Source: Gammaproteobacteria bacterium (lineage in GTDB: Bacteria; Pseudomonadota; Gammaproteobacteria; Acidiferrobacterales; SZUA-150). From it: a stretch of 5,105 bases of DNA. Under the pieces are notes generated by a model. It worked only from the letters and a program-made list of their open reading frames with translations, ran no database searches and had not been told where the DNA came from. The position numbers and the translations under genes were made by a program. The stretch lies in assembly GCA_029880755.1 (NCBI GenBank), contig JAOUNW010000139.1, forward strand, positions 1 to 5,105, given 5' to 3'. Shown in pieces: positions 1 to 5,105 of this stretch; within the stretch, counting starts at the first letter, position 1, and every line of letters begins with the position of its first letter.

Positions 1-902
1 AACATGAGAGATTTTTGATCTAGCTCTCTTTGAGCACGCTCTGCTTTTAGGCCTTCATCCAGATGCGCTGCGGGAGTATAGATGTGGGTACCAAATTTTG
101 CGCTGCCGAATTCGGCTATCCTGCGCTGTCCTTGATCTGACACAAGGTAGTCAAGAAACAGCTGTGCGCCGGAAACGTTTGTATTGTGAAAATAATTATT
201 GCTTACCACAATGGCTGAATAATAATTGCGCAGTGCCGTATGATCACGAAACATGGGCACAAGTTTGTCACCAACTTCTTCTCTGTTGGCCAGATAGGTG
301 CCCAAGTCGGCAAAGGCATAGGCATCGAACAGGGCCGCATCTTTTATGGCTGCGGCCGAACTAACGCCGCTTATTTCATACCCTACCCAGTTGGGCTCAA
401 CACCAGCCAGCGTCCAAAGCTGGTCAAGTTTTCGGTAAGTGCCGGATCGCTGACCTGGGGTAATAAATGGCAACTCTTCCCGGGATATCCAGCGCAATAG
501 ATCCAGTGGATCTTTAATAGTGGCTGGGATTTTCGACTGCTCACCTCTCGGACCAAGAATGACAAATTCGTTGTACATAATCTTGGTGCGCGACAGACCG
601 TAACCTTCCGCAACAAATAGCTGTTCCCCCGGAGGGTGGTGGGTAATGATTAGATCAGCGTTACCCGCTTTGCCTTCGTCCAAAACAGAAATGGCACCCG
701 CTATAGATAGCTTTACAATAATATGTGGGTACTGTTGATTGAAACCCTCAATCAGGTCGTTGATTATGCCGGTTTCGGCTGCAGTGTTGGCTGTCCATAA
801 TCGCAGTAATGTCTGCTCGCTGTCGGCTTGCGTGCAAACAGGCGTGATCAAGCAAGCGGCAGTCAGGCAAGCGGCAGTCAGATTCATTATCCGTTGGAAC
901 AT
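1..902 (-). CDS. TupA-like periplasmic solute-binding protein, 3' end outside window
   Basis: The frame is open from an ATG at 902 to the window edge (300 codons), so the protein is C-terminally incomplete here. Residues about 1-26 form a Sec-type signal peptide (MFQRIMN, then an Ala/Leu/Cys-rich core, then TQA before DSEQ). The ATG at 902 is preferred over the in-frame ATG at 887 because it adds the only basic residue (Arg4); neither has a good Shine-Dalgarno. The rest follows the tungstate-binding TupA (PBP type 2) pattern: LRLWTANT (33-40), a GNADLIITHHPP stretch, VAEGYGLSRTKIMYNEFVILGPRG (ending at 120), TPGQRSGTYRKL (148-159), then a second-lobe SDQGQRRIAEFG. From memory the family has TTTS and RGDDSGT at the first and fourth motifs; here they are TANT and GQRSGT, so the ligand may differ. 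The last 20 residues (280-300) are charged and helix-like. TupA is usually about 270-290 residues, so this is an extended version, possibly a sensor. Family call firm; ligand and role unknown. Confidence 0.8.
   Translation of the reverse strand, partial: MFQRIMNLTAACLTAACLITPVCTQADSEQTLLRLWTANTAAETGIINDLIEGFNQQYPHIIVKLSIAGAISVLDEGKAGNADLIITHHPPGEQLFVAEGYGLSRTKIMYNEFVILGPRGEQSKIPATIKDPLDLLRWISREELPFITPGQRSGTYRKLDQLWTLAGVEPNWVGYEISGVSSAAAIKDAALFDAYAFADLGTYLANREEVGDKLVPMFRDHTALRNYYSAIVVSNNYFHNTNVSGAQLFLDYLVSDQGQRRIAEFGSAKFGTHIYTPAAHLDEGLKAERAQRELDQKSLM
852..881. repeat. Perfect 15-bp tandem duplication inside the signal peptide
   Basis: The 15-mer GCAAGCGGCAGTCAG occurs at 852-866 and again directly at 867-881 with no mismatch. 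The flanking bases differ, so the repeat is exactly one unit, twice. On the minus strand it is in frame and encodes LTAAC twice (LTAACLTAAC) in the hydrophobic core of the signal peptide of the TupA-like protein. It therefore lengthens the core by five residues without breaking the frame. Replication slippage is the likely origin. Confidence 0.9.
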
Positions 903-1221
903 ACTTGTAACGCCGAAAAAATTGGTGATGGACCACCTCGTTTTCGAGCCACGACAATTTCTTATGCAAAAAAGGTGCTTTAGATACACAGGTGTATTCT
1001 GGGTTAATTAGGTCTGTCTCGTTAAATCGGCCGCAACGCGCTTCGTCAAGGCATTCCTTTGCTGACGTACATTAATTTGTGTAGCACTTCTCTTAATAAA
1101 TACAAGGATTATTCTCGGCAGCGGGCCAAATTAAATGCAATGATGGCCTACAATTTTTTATACCACTAATTAAAAATGGTAATGAATCTCTTGCGGGGTA
1201 TATTAACGTGTTGATAAAGAA
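903..1221. other. Gene-free spacer upstream of the TupA-like gene
   Basis: About 320 bp, AT-rich around 1060-1215, lie between the TupA-like start and the fccB terminator. No coding frame of useful length with a ribosome binding site was found on either strand; the short plus-strand ATGs near 1139-1184 stop within about ten codons. The TupA-like frame stays open upstream to a stop at 1008-1010 but has no further ATG. This spacer must hold the promoter of the TupA-like gene. The best match on the minus strand is TTGACG (1048-1043), 16 bp, TTTAAC (1026-1021), which is too weak to call. A small CTCG-TTTT-CGAG inverted repeat sits at 937-948. Confidence 0.6.
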
Positions 1222-1241
1222 AGCGGCCCTTGCGGGCCGCT
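1222..1241 (-). terminator. Rho-independent terminator of the fccA-fccB operon
   Basis: An 8-bp perfect GC-rich stem (AGCGGCCC at 1222-1229, GGGCCGCT at 1234-1241) closes a 4-base loop. Read on the minus strand it lies about 30 bp after the fccB stop codon and is followed by the T-rich run TTTCTTTATC. This is the classic layout of an intrinsic terminator. It separates the fcc operon from the TupA-like gene further along the same strand, so the latter probably has its own promoter. Confidence 0.85.
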
Positions 1242-1272
1242 CGCTAGTGTTGGTTATTGGCAATAAAGCCGG

Positions 1273-2571
1273 TTAACTGAAAATGTCGCTGGTAATGCTT
1301 TGGTACCAACCTACAGCATACTCGGCCTCTTTTTTGCGGAAGACGTCATCAGCATCCGCCGGACTCACGCCGCCGGCACCTTCGATAGTGCTGATAGTAC
1401 CGTTTTGAATGTTATAAACAGCGGCAACGGAAATACCGTAATCTGGTGACACCAGGCTGTAACAGGTATTAACGTAGGAAGGTGGTGGCATGGTCTTGTT
1501 ATTGATGGCGCTGACAACAGCAGCAGCACATACTTTACCTTGGCTATTTGCGGCAAACCCGGACTTGGGCATTTTGCCGGCAATGCTGGCATCGCCGATA
1601 ATATGAATATCTTTATGCTGTGTGGATTCAAATGTTGTCTGGTTAACCGGCGCCCAGCCATCGTTATTTACCAGCCCCATGGTGTGGGCGATGCTTGCGG
1701 CCTTCTGAGGCGGGATAATGTTGATGACGTTGCCCTTATGTGCCGTATCAAATTTGTCATATACCGTCATGGCCTGTGCATCCACGCGCACGATTTCGCC
1801 GCCTTTGTTGGAGCCGACCCACTCAATCATGCCGGGGTAGAGTTTTTCCCAGCCCTGAACAAACAATGGTTGTTTGGAGAATTTCTCCTTGGCATCCAGA
1901 ATGAGAATCTTGGATTTAGGCTTGTTTTCTTTTAGATAATGCGCAATAAGACTTGCCCGTTCATAAGGTCCCGGTGGGCAGCGGAAGGGATTGGGTGGCG
2001 CGACGATAATAACGGTACCGCCATCCTCCATAGACACCAGTTGATCACGCAGGGTTTGCGTCTGAGTGCCCGCCTTCCAGGCATGGGGCAGGGTGGCGCT
2101 GGTGGCTTCATCGTAACCCTCGATGGCGTCCCAACGAAAATCAATACCGGGGGAGATCACCAAGCGGTCATAGTCGTGCGCCATCCCGCCTTCCATGGCC
2201 ACTCGTCTTTTTACTGGATCCACTTCAATGACATTACCGTGCACCACATTAACACCGTATTTCTGGCGTAAAGCATTGTAGTTGTGGGTAATATCATTGA
2301 GATTTCGAATGCCACCAATCACGGCGTTGCTGAAGGGGCAGGTGCTGAATGTGGTCATCCGCTCTATCAATGTTACCTCAATGGAAGGATCCCAGCGGCG
2401 TATGTATTTGGCACAGGTGGCGCCACCAAAGCCGCCACCGACAATAACCACTCGGGCTTTTTTGGCAGACTTTTGGCAGCCACTTAATCCCCACCCTAGC
2501 GAGGCCAGGACGGACGAAGCGCCGGCAGCGCCTGCCAGTCTGATAAATTTGCGACGAGATAATGTTGTCAT
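1273..2571 (-). CDS. fccB: Sulfide dehydrogenase (flavocytochrome c), FAD-binding subunit
   Basis: This is the flavoprotein subunit that oxidises sulfide in the periplasm and passes electrons to the FccA heme. At 432 residues it is full length for the family. Seen in order: a twin-arginine signal (SRRKFIRLAG, 5-14); the dinucleotide-binding VVIVGGGFGG (41-50); STCPFSNAVIGG (76-87), whose Cys78 aligns with the cysteine that binds FAD covalently in Allochromatium vinosum; FRCPPGPYERAS (196-207) with Cys198 and NTCYSLVSPDYGISVA with Cys370, the redox disulfide pair next to the flavin; and IHIIGDAS plus MPKSGFAANSQGK, the second FAD region. The C-terminus (YAVGWYQSITSDIFS) matches the family end. 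The start is supported by GGAGGAG a few bases upstream. Odd feature: LSGC at 29-32 reads as a lipobox, so the protein may be a Tat lipoprotein instead of a soluble cleaved one. SoxF is a close relative, but the adjacent fccA favours FccB. Tat export of the folded FAD protein is expected from the family. Confidence 0.95.
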   Translation of the reverse strand: MTTLSRRKFIRLAGAAGASSVLASLGWGLSGCQKSAKKARVVIVGGGFGGATCAKYIRRWDPSIEVTLIERMTTFSTCPFSNAVIGGIRNLNDITHNYNALRQKYGVNVVHGNVIEVDPVKRRVAMEGGMAHDYDRLVISPGIDFRWDAIEGYDEATSATLPHAWKAGTQTQTLRDQLVSMEDGGTVIIVAPPNPFRCPPGPYERASLIAHYLKENKPKSKILILDAKEKFSKQPLFVQGWEKLYPGMIEWVGSNKGGEIVRVDAQAMTVYDKFDTAHKGNVINIIPPQKAASIAHTMGLVNNDGWAPVNQTTFESTQHKDIHIIGDASIAGKMPKSGFAANSQGKVCAAAVVSAINNKTMPPPSYVNTCYSLVSPDYGISVAAVYNIQNGTISTIEGAGGVSPADADDVFRKKEAEYAVGWYQSITSDIFS

Positions 2572-2586
2572 TGGCTCCTCCTCAAA

Positions 2587-2907
2587 TTATTTCTGGCTGG
2601 CGAAATATTCCGCCAACAGCTTGATTTCTTCATCGGTGTACCCCTTGGCATGGCGCTCCATAACCGTGGAAGCCTTATTCCCTGAACGAAAATCCTTCAA
2701 GGCGGTTTCAATAAACTCAGTGGATTTGCCGGCAATGGCTGGAATGGCACCAGGGCTGTGGCCATCAGTGCCATGACAGCCGGCACAGGAGTTGGCAAGC
2801 ATGGATGCTGGGGTGATTTCGGTGGCCTGCGCCTGAGTTGAACCCAGCAACAAGACCGTAGTTATGAGCGTTATAGCAAGATAGTGCGAGTGACTATAGG
2901 ACTGCAT
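2587..2907 (-). CDS. fccA: Monoheme cytochrome c subunit of flavocytochrome c sulfide dehydrogenase
   Basis: A small class I cytochrome c that should take electrons from FccB-bound FAD and hand them to the respiratory chain. The 106-residue precursor has a Sec signal peptide (hydrophobic stretch about 9-22, probable cleavage after QAQA near 28). Heme is attached at CAGCH (41-45, His45 proximal ligand) and Met83 in STVMERHAKGY is the likely distal ligand. The pattern MLANSCAGCHGTDG, FRSGNKASTVM and AKGY matches the N-terminal heme domain of the A. vinosum cytochrome subunit as I recall it. That protein has two heme domains; this one ends after the first (AEYFASQK, stop), like the short monoheme forms of green sulfur bacteria. 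Start chosen at 2907 because GGAGG lies seven bases upstream. fccB follows after 15 bp, so the pair is co-transcribed and probably translated in similar amounts. A generic cytochrome c553 would look alike; the operon context decides. Confidence 0.92.
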   Translation of the reverse strand: MQSYSHSHYLAITLITTVLLLGSTQAQATEITPASMLANSCAGCHGTDGHSPGAIPAIAGKSTEFIETALKDFRSGNKASTVMERHAKGYTDEEIKLLAEYFASQK

Positions 2908-3082
2908 GAGTTACCTCCATTTCCAGAAGCATTGTTTATTGTAATTGTTCCTGCATGGCCTTCGGACGTGTCTGCCGGCCGAATCTGTACGAATCCTAAG
3001 AGGCTAATCATTCGGTAATGACCGGATTAAATCCTTGATCTGGCTCAAAACTGTGAGCTTTCCCGGGACCAAAAAGAAATAC
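2908..3082. promoter_or_regulatory. Divergent intergenic region carrying the fccAB promoter
   Basis: The region between the fccA start and the lexA promoter must contain the fccAB promoter, reading left. No convincing -35/-10 pair was found on the minus strand: TTTAAT (3031-3026) and TTGAGC (3048-3043) occur but only 11 bp apart. Short inverted repeats (CGGT-AATG-ACCG at 3013-3024; TTCGG at 2961-2965 with CCGAA at 2979-2983) could be regulator sites but are too short to name. No LexA box points specifically at fccA. Confidence 0.4.
2911..2920 (-). promoter_or_regulatory. Ribosome binding site of fccA
   Basis: On the minus strand the sequence GGAGGTAACTC precedes the ATG at 2907. This is a near-perfect Shine-Dalgarno at good spacing and fixes the fccA start. 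The next gene, fccB, has GAGGAGGAGCC in the equivalent place, so both subunits appear strongly translated. Confidence 0.8.
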
Positions 3083-3110
3083 TTGCCAGAGTCAAATTAC
3101 TGTATATAAT
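3083..3110 (+). promoter_or_regulatory. lexA-imuAB promoter (sigma-70 type)
   Basis: TTGCCA (3083-3088) and TATAAT (3105-3110) are separated by 16 bp, a strong sigma-70 pair. The perfect -10 element lies inside the first LexA box, so bound LexA would block RNA polymerase. Transcription would begin near 3117, giving a leader of only about 25 bases that contains the second LexA box. Confidence 0.75.
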
Positions 3111-3115
3111 TACAG
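3100..3115 (+). promoter_or_regulatory. LexA operator (SOS box) 1
   Basis: CTGT-ATATAATT-ACAG fits the gammaproteobacterial SOS box CTGT-N8-ACAG perfectly. With its TA flanks on both sides the palindrome spans 3098-3117 (TACTGTA and TACAGTA arms). It overlaps the -10 element. Expected role: autorepression of lexA and repression of imuA-imuB. Confidence 0.93.
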
Positions 3116-3120
3116 TACAT

Positions 3121-3136
3121 CTGTACAAACATACAG
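3121..3136 (+). promoter_or_regulatory. LexA operator (SOS box) 2
   Basis: CTGT-ACAAACAT-ACAG is a second perfect SOS box, starting exactly 21 bp after box 1, about two helical turns, so two LexA dimers would sit on the same DNA face. Its end is 6 bp before the lexA ATG and it takes the place where a Shine-Dalgarno would be. Tandem boxes at lexA are also known in E. coli. Confidence 0.92.
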
Positions 3137-3142
3137 TATTTT

Positions 3143-3763
3143 ATGAAACAAACACTGACTTCACGCCAAAAAGAAATCCTGGATCTGATCCGGGAAAGTA
3201 TTGAAAAAGAGGGCCTGCCGCCTACCCGGGCGGAAATTGCCGATACTTTTGGATTCCGCTCAGCCAATGCGGCGGAAGAGCATTTGCGTGCCTTGGCGCG
3301 CAAGGGTGTGATCGAGTTGGTGCCGGGCGCTTCCCGGGGTATTCGGCTCATGGATGACGAAGCTGCCGGCTTACCCCTTGTGGGAAGGGTGGCGGCCGGC
3401 AACCCTATTTTGGCTCAGGAGCATATCGAAGATTATTACTCTCTGGATGCCGGCCTGTTTCACCCGCGGGCCGATTATTTATTGCGGGTGCGTGGCATGA
3501 GTATGTGTGATGCCGGTATTTTCGATGGTGATTTATTGGTGGTGCACCAGACAACAGATGTCACCAGTGGCCAGATTGTGGTGGCACGTATTGACGATGA
3601 AGTTACCGTCAAGCGGCTGCAACGCGGCCGTGGTCAGAGTCGGTATTTGCAGTTGCTCCCTGAAAACCCCGATTACGAACCCATTGAAGTTGATCTCAGT
3701 CAGCAGTCCTTTGCTATTGAAGGGTTGGGAGTGGGCGTACTACGCAATAATCGGCATCTATGA
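3143..3763 (+). CDS. lexA: LexA repressor, SOS regulator and self-cleaving protease
   Basis: LexA represses the SOS genes and cleaves itself when RecA filaments form on damaged DNA. At 206 residues it is close to the E. coli protein (202). The N-terminal winged helix (1-70) has LPPTRAEIADTFGF and the recognition helix RSANAAEEHLRAL (39-51), almost the same as in E. coli, consistent with the CTGT-N8-ACAG boxes upstream. The S24 peptidase domain shows the cleavage site Ala85-Gly86 in VGRVAAG, catalytic Ser120 in RGMSMCDAGIFDGD and catalytic Lys157 in VTVKR. All key residues are present, so it should be active. The ATG at 3143 gives the family N-terminus (MKQTLTSRQKEI) even though no Shine-Dalgarno precedes it. 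The stop overlaps the imuA start by ATGA. Being first in an imuA-imuB operon resembles the lexA2 cassettes of pseudomonads; whether the genome has another lexA cannot be told. Confidence 0.97.
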   Translation: MKQTLTSRQKEILDLIRESIEKEGLPPTRAEIADTFGFRSANAAEEHLRALARKGVIELVPGASRGIRLMDDEAAGLPLVGRVAAGNPILAQEHIEDYYSLDAGLFHPRADYLLRVRGMSMCDAGIFDGDLLVVHQTTDVTSGQIVVARIDDEVTVKRLQRGRGQSRYLQLLPENPDYEPIEVDLSQQSFAIEGLGVGVLRNNRHL

Positions 3764-4437
3764 GTCTGGAAAGTATTTTACAACGTGCCGACATCTGGCG
3801 CGGGAACGGCCTTCCCGCTGCCGACAGCAGTAGTCTTGCTACGGGTTTTCCCGATCTTGATGCGCTGTTACCGGGCGGTGGTTGGCCGCAGGGCACGTTA
3901 ACGGAAATTCTTATGCCCCAGGAAGGGGTGGGTGCACTCAGTATCGTTATGCCTGCGTTGGCAAAGCTGAGTCAGGCTAAACGTTGGTTGGCCTGGGTGG
4001 CGCCGCCTTATATTCCTTATGCGCCAGCCATGGTGTCGGCAGGGGTTGATCTTTCACGGGTGCTGCTGGTTCACCCTCGGGCCACTGTAGATGGGTTGTG
4101 GGCAGTGGAACAGGCGTTGCGTTCCGGGACGTGTGGCGCAGTGCTGGCCTGGCTCGCCGGGGGTGAATCCAACACATTACGACGTTTACAGTTAGCGGCA
4201 GAGGCGGGCAACTCATGGGGTATTTTATTTCGCCCCGAACATGTTGCCCGGCAGGCCTCGCCTGCCGCAGTGCGTTTAAAACTTCGGGCGGCTTCCCGCG
4301 GGGTTGATATTAATGTTATCAAGCGCCGGGGCGGTTGGGCTACCGGGCCGCTGCATTTGGAGGTTGATCGTGTTATGGCTATGTCTGCACCTGCCCCAGC
4401 TCCCTCTGGATATCTTCACTCGCGCCACCCCAGCTGA
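3760..4437 (+). CDS. imuA: ImuA, SOS mutasome accessory protein (RecA/SulA-like)
   Basis: ImuA works with ImuB and the DnaE2 polymerase (ImuC) in damage-induced mutagenesis. The 225-residue protein starts in the family manner (ILQRADIWRG, residues 6-15), followed by TGFPDLDALLPGGGWPQGTLTEIL (28-51), the RecA-like entry strand. The Walker A position is degenerate: PQEGVGALS (53-61) has no Gly-Lys-Ser/Thr, so ATP binding is doubtful, as in other gammaproteobacterial members. The middle (KRWLAWVAPPYIPYAPAMVSAGVDLSRVLLVHP, 74-106) and WAVEQALRSGTCGAVLAWL (114-132) resemble the cell division inhibitor SulA; without imuB next door it could be called SulA. Translation is coupled to lexA through ATGA; there is no clear Shine-Dalgarno of its own. 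The last 22 codons overlap imuB in another frame, and the Ala/Pro-rich tail (209-225) is probably shaped by that overlap. Confidence 0.9.
   Translation: MSLESILQRADIWRGNGLPAADSSSLATGFPDLDALLPGGGWPQGTLTEILMPQEGVGALSIVMPALAKLSQAKRWLAWVAPPYIPYAPAMVSAGVDLSRVLLVHPRATVDGLWAVEQALRSGTCGAVLAWLAGGESNTLRRLQLAAEAGNSWGILFRPEHVARQASPAAVRLKLRAASRGVDINVIKRRGGWATGPLHLEVDRVMAMSAPAPAPSGYLHSRHPS
4359..4364 (+). promoter_or_regulatory. Ribosome binding site inside imuA that sets the imuB start
   Basis: GGAGGT lies inside the imuA coding sequence, five bases before a GTG at 4370. It is the strongest Shine-Dalgarno on the plus strand of this window and decides the imuB start, which lacks an ATG. Confidence 0.8.
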
Positions 4438-5105
4438 TGGGGCCTGCGCGGTCAGTGATAGGCATGGCAGTCAACAAACTCTGCTGGTTTGCAATGAGGC
4501 TGCACACCGTTTAGGTATCAAGGCCGGTATGACGCTGGGTGCTGCCTATGCGCTCTCCGACTCGCTGCATGTGTATGTTCGGAATACTGCCGCTGAAGAC
4601 AAAACGTTAAAACAGCTGGCTACCTGGTGCGGGCGTTTTAGTTCTATGGTCAGCCTGGTTCCTCCGCAGGCGCTGGTTCTGGAAGTGGGCGGCAGTCTGG
4701 TTTTCTTTGGTGGCCTGGAACGGTTGTTACAACAGTTTCATGAGCAGTTGTCTGGTTTGGGTTATCACTTTGCTCTGGCAGTTGCACCAACACCGTTAGG
4801 TGCAACCCTGTTGGCCCGTGCCCGTTATCATCAGCCCGTCATCGACCAACAACTATTGATTAGTACAGTCATGCGGTGTCCTATTTCAGTGTTGCACTTG
4901 ACCGATAAACAATACGATGCCCTGACTCATTTGGGGCTAAAAACTATTGGCGAGTGTCTGCGTTTACCGCGAGAAGGTCTTGCCAGACGTCTGGGCGTAG
5001 ACACATTGCTGATACTCGACAAGGCTTTGGGCCGTATTCCCGATCCGCGTCAGGCGTTTGTGGCACCACACCGATTTAAAAGCACCTTGTTATTGCCAGC
5101 AGATG
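4370..5105 (+). CDS. imuB: ImuB, inactive Y-family polymerase homologue, 3' end outside window
   Basis: ImuB is the hub of the ImuABC mutasome: a Y-family DNA polymerase fold without catalysis that connects ImuA, DnaE2 and the beta clamp. The GTG at 4370 gives the standard family N-terminus (GTG, then LWLCLHLPQLPLDIF). It has a GGAGGT five bases upstream and overlaps imuA by 68 bp. The frame is open for 245 codons to the window edge, about half of the usual 470-500 residues. Visible parts: the N-terminal palm (1-15) where active enzymes have a DMD-type acidic motif but here LHLPQ; a fingers segment (NEAAHRLGIKAGMTLGAAYAL, 42-62); PPQALVLEVGGSLVFFGG (98-115), where active Y-family enzymes have the catalytic Asp-Glu pair and this has none; and a helix-hairpin-helix-like thumb (LTDKQYDALTHLGLKTIGECLRLP, 177-200), followed by the family LGRIPDPR (220-227). 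The clamp-binding motif and C-terminus lie outside. Loss of the acidic residues is normal for ImuB, not decay. Confidence 0.92.
   Translation, partial: MLWLCLHLPQLPLDIFTRATPADGACAVSDRHGSQQTLLVCNEAAHRLGIKAGMTLGAAYALSDSLHVYVRNTAAEDKTLKQLATWCGRFSSMVSLVPPQALVLEVGGSLVFFGGLERLLQQFHEQLSGLGYHFALAVAPTPLGATLLARARYHQPVIDQQLLISTVMRCPISVLHLTDKQYDALTHLGLKTIGECLRLPREGLARRLGVDTLLILDKALGRIPDPRQAFVAPHRFKSTLLLPAD

Noticed and set aside
1..902. Broken or pseudogenised region, since no long closed ORF covers it and several short ORFs lie on both strands
   Set aside because: Reading the minus strand by hand gives one unbroken frame from 902 to the edge with a consistent family pattern. It only looks absent because its stop codon is outside the window. 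The short ORFs at 98-364, 240-500, 383-616, 739-1011 and 748-969 are shadows of it.
1021..1048. Minus-strand promoter TTGACG-16-TTTAAC for the TupA-like gene
   Set aside because: The -10 part is a poor match and chance occurrence in AT-rich DNA is likely. It is mentioned only in the spacer note.
1152..1181. AT-rich inverted repeats (ATTTTTTA with TAAAAAT; TACCA with TGGTA)
   Set aside because: The arms are short and weak, they are not at the end of any gene, and the strong GC hairpin at 1222-1241 already explains termination.
1540..2776. Plus-strand ORFs of 110-164 codons antisense to fccB and fccA
   Set aside because: They mirror the codon structure of the fcc genes, have no family pattern and no ribosome binding sites.
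3760..4437. Calling this gene sulA (cell division inhibitor)
   Set aside because: The middle resembles SulA, but the N-terminal ILQRADIWRG pattern, the length of 225 residues and the following imuB support ImuA.
4370..5105. Active translesion polymerase (dinB or umuC)
   Set aside because: The acidic catalytic residues expected in the first palm strand and in the Asp-Glu motif are absent (LHLPQ; PPQALVLEVGG), and the N-terminus and gene order match ImuB.

Overview
The window looks like chromosomal DNA from a gammaproteobacterium with sulfur-oxidising capacity. The evidence is a periplasmic flavocytochrome c sulfide dehydrogenase (fccA-fccB) next to a lexA-imuA-imuB SOS mutagenesis cassette. 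LexA has an Escherichia-like recognition helix and E. coli-type CTGT-N8-ACAG operators. Genus cannot be assigned from this sequence alone. No RNA gene, insertion sequence, CRISPR array or phage signature was seen.

Left part, minus strand. Positions 1-902 hold most of a TupA-like (tungstate-type) periplasmic solute-binding protein whose 3' end lies outside the window. Its usual ligand motifs are altered and its C-terminus runs into a charged, probably helical extension, so transport is not its only possible role. Positions 903-1272 contain no gene, apart from a clear intrinsic terminator for fccB at about 1222-1241.

Centre, minus strand. fccA (2907-2587, monoheme cytochrome c) and fccB (2571-1273, Tat-exported FAD protein) form a two-gene operon with a 15-bp gap and strong Shine-Dalgarno sequences. 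Together they should oxidise sulfide to sulfur or polysulfide at the periplasmic side and pass electrons from FAD to heme c. FccB keeps the covalent-FAD cysteine and the redox cysteine pair, and also carries a lipobox-like LSGC, suggesting membrane anchoring.

Right part, plus strand. A 235-bp divergent intergenic region separates fccA from lexA. The lexA promoter carries two perfect LexA boxes 21 bp apart; the first covers the -10 element and the second ends 6 bp before the lexA ATG. lexA (3143-3763) overlaps imuA (3760-4437) by ATGA. imuA in turn overlaps imuB by 68 bp; imuB starts at a GTG at 4370 behind a GGAGGT and runs off the window. LexA should repress the whole operon, and DNA damage would release it, producing the ImuA/ImuB accessory factors of the ImuABC (DnaE2) mutasome. 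dnaE2 would be expected just downstream.

The main systems are recognisable. The points most worth a second look are the atypical TupA-like protein, the possible lipoprotein form of FccB, and the operator that displaces the lexA ribosome binding site.
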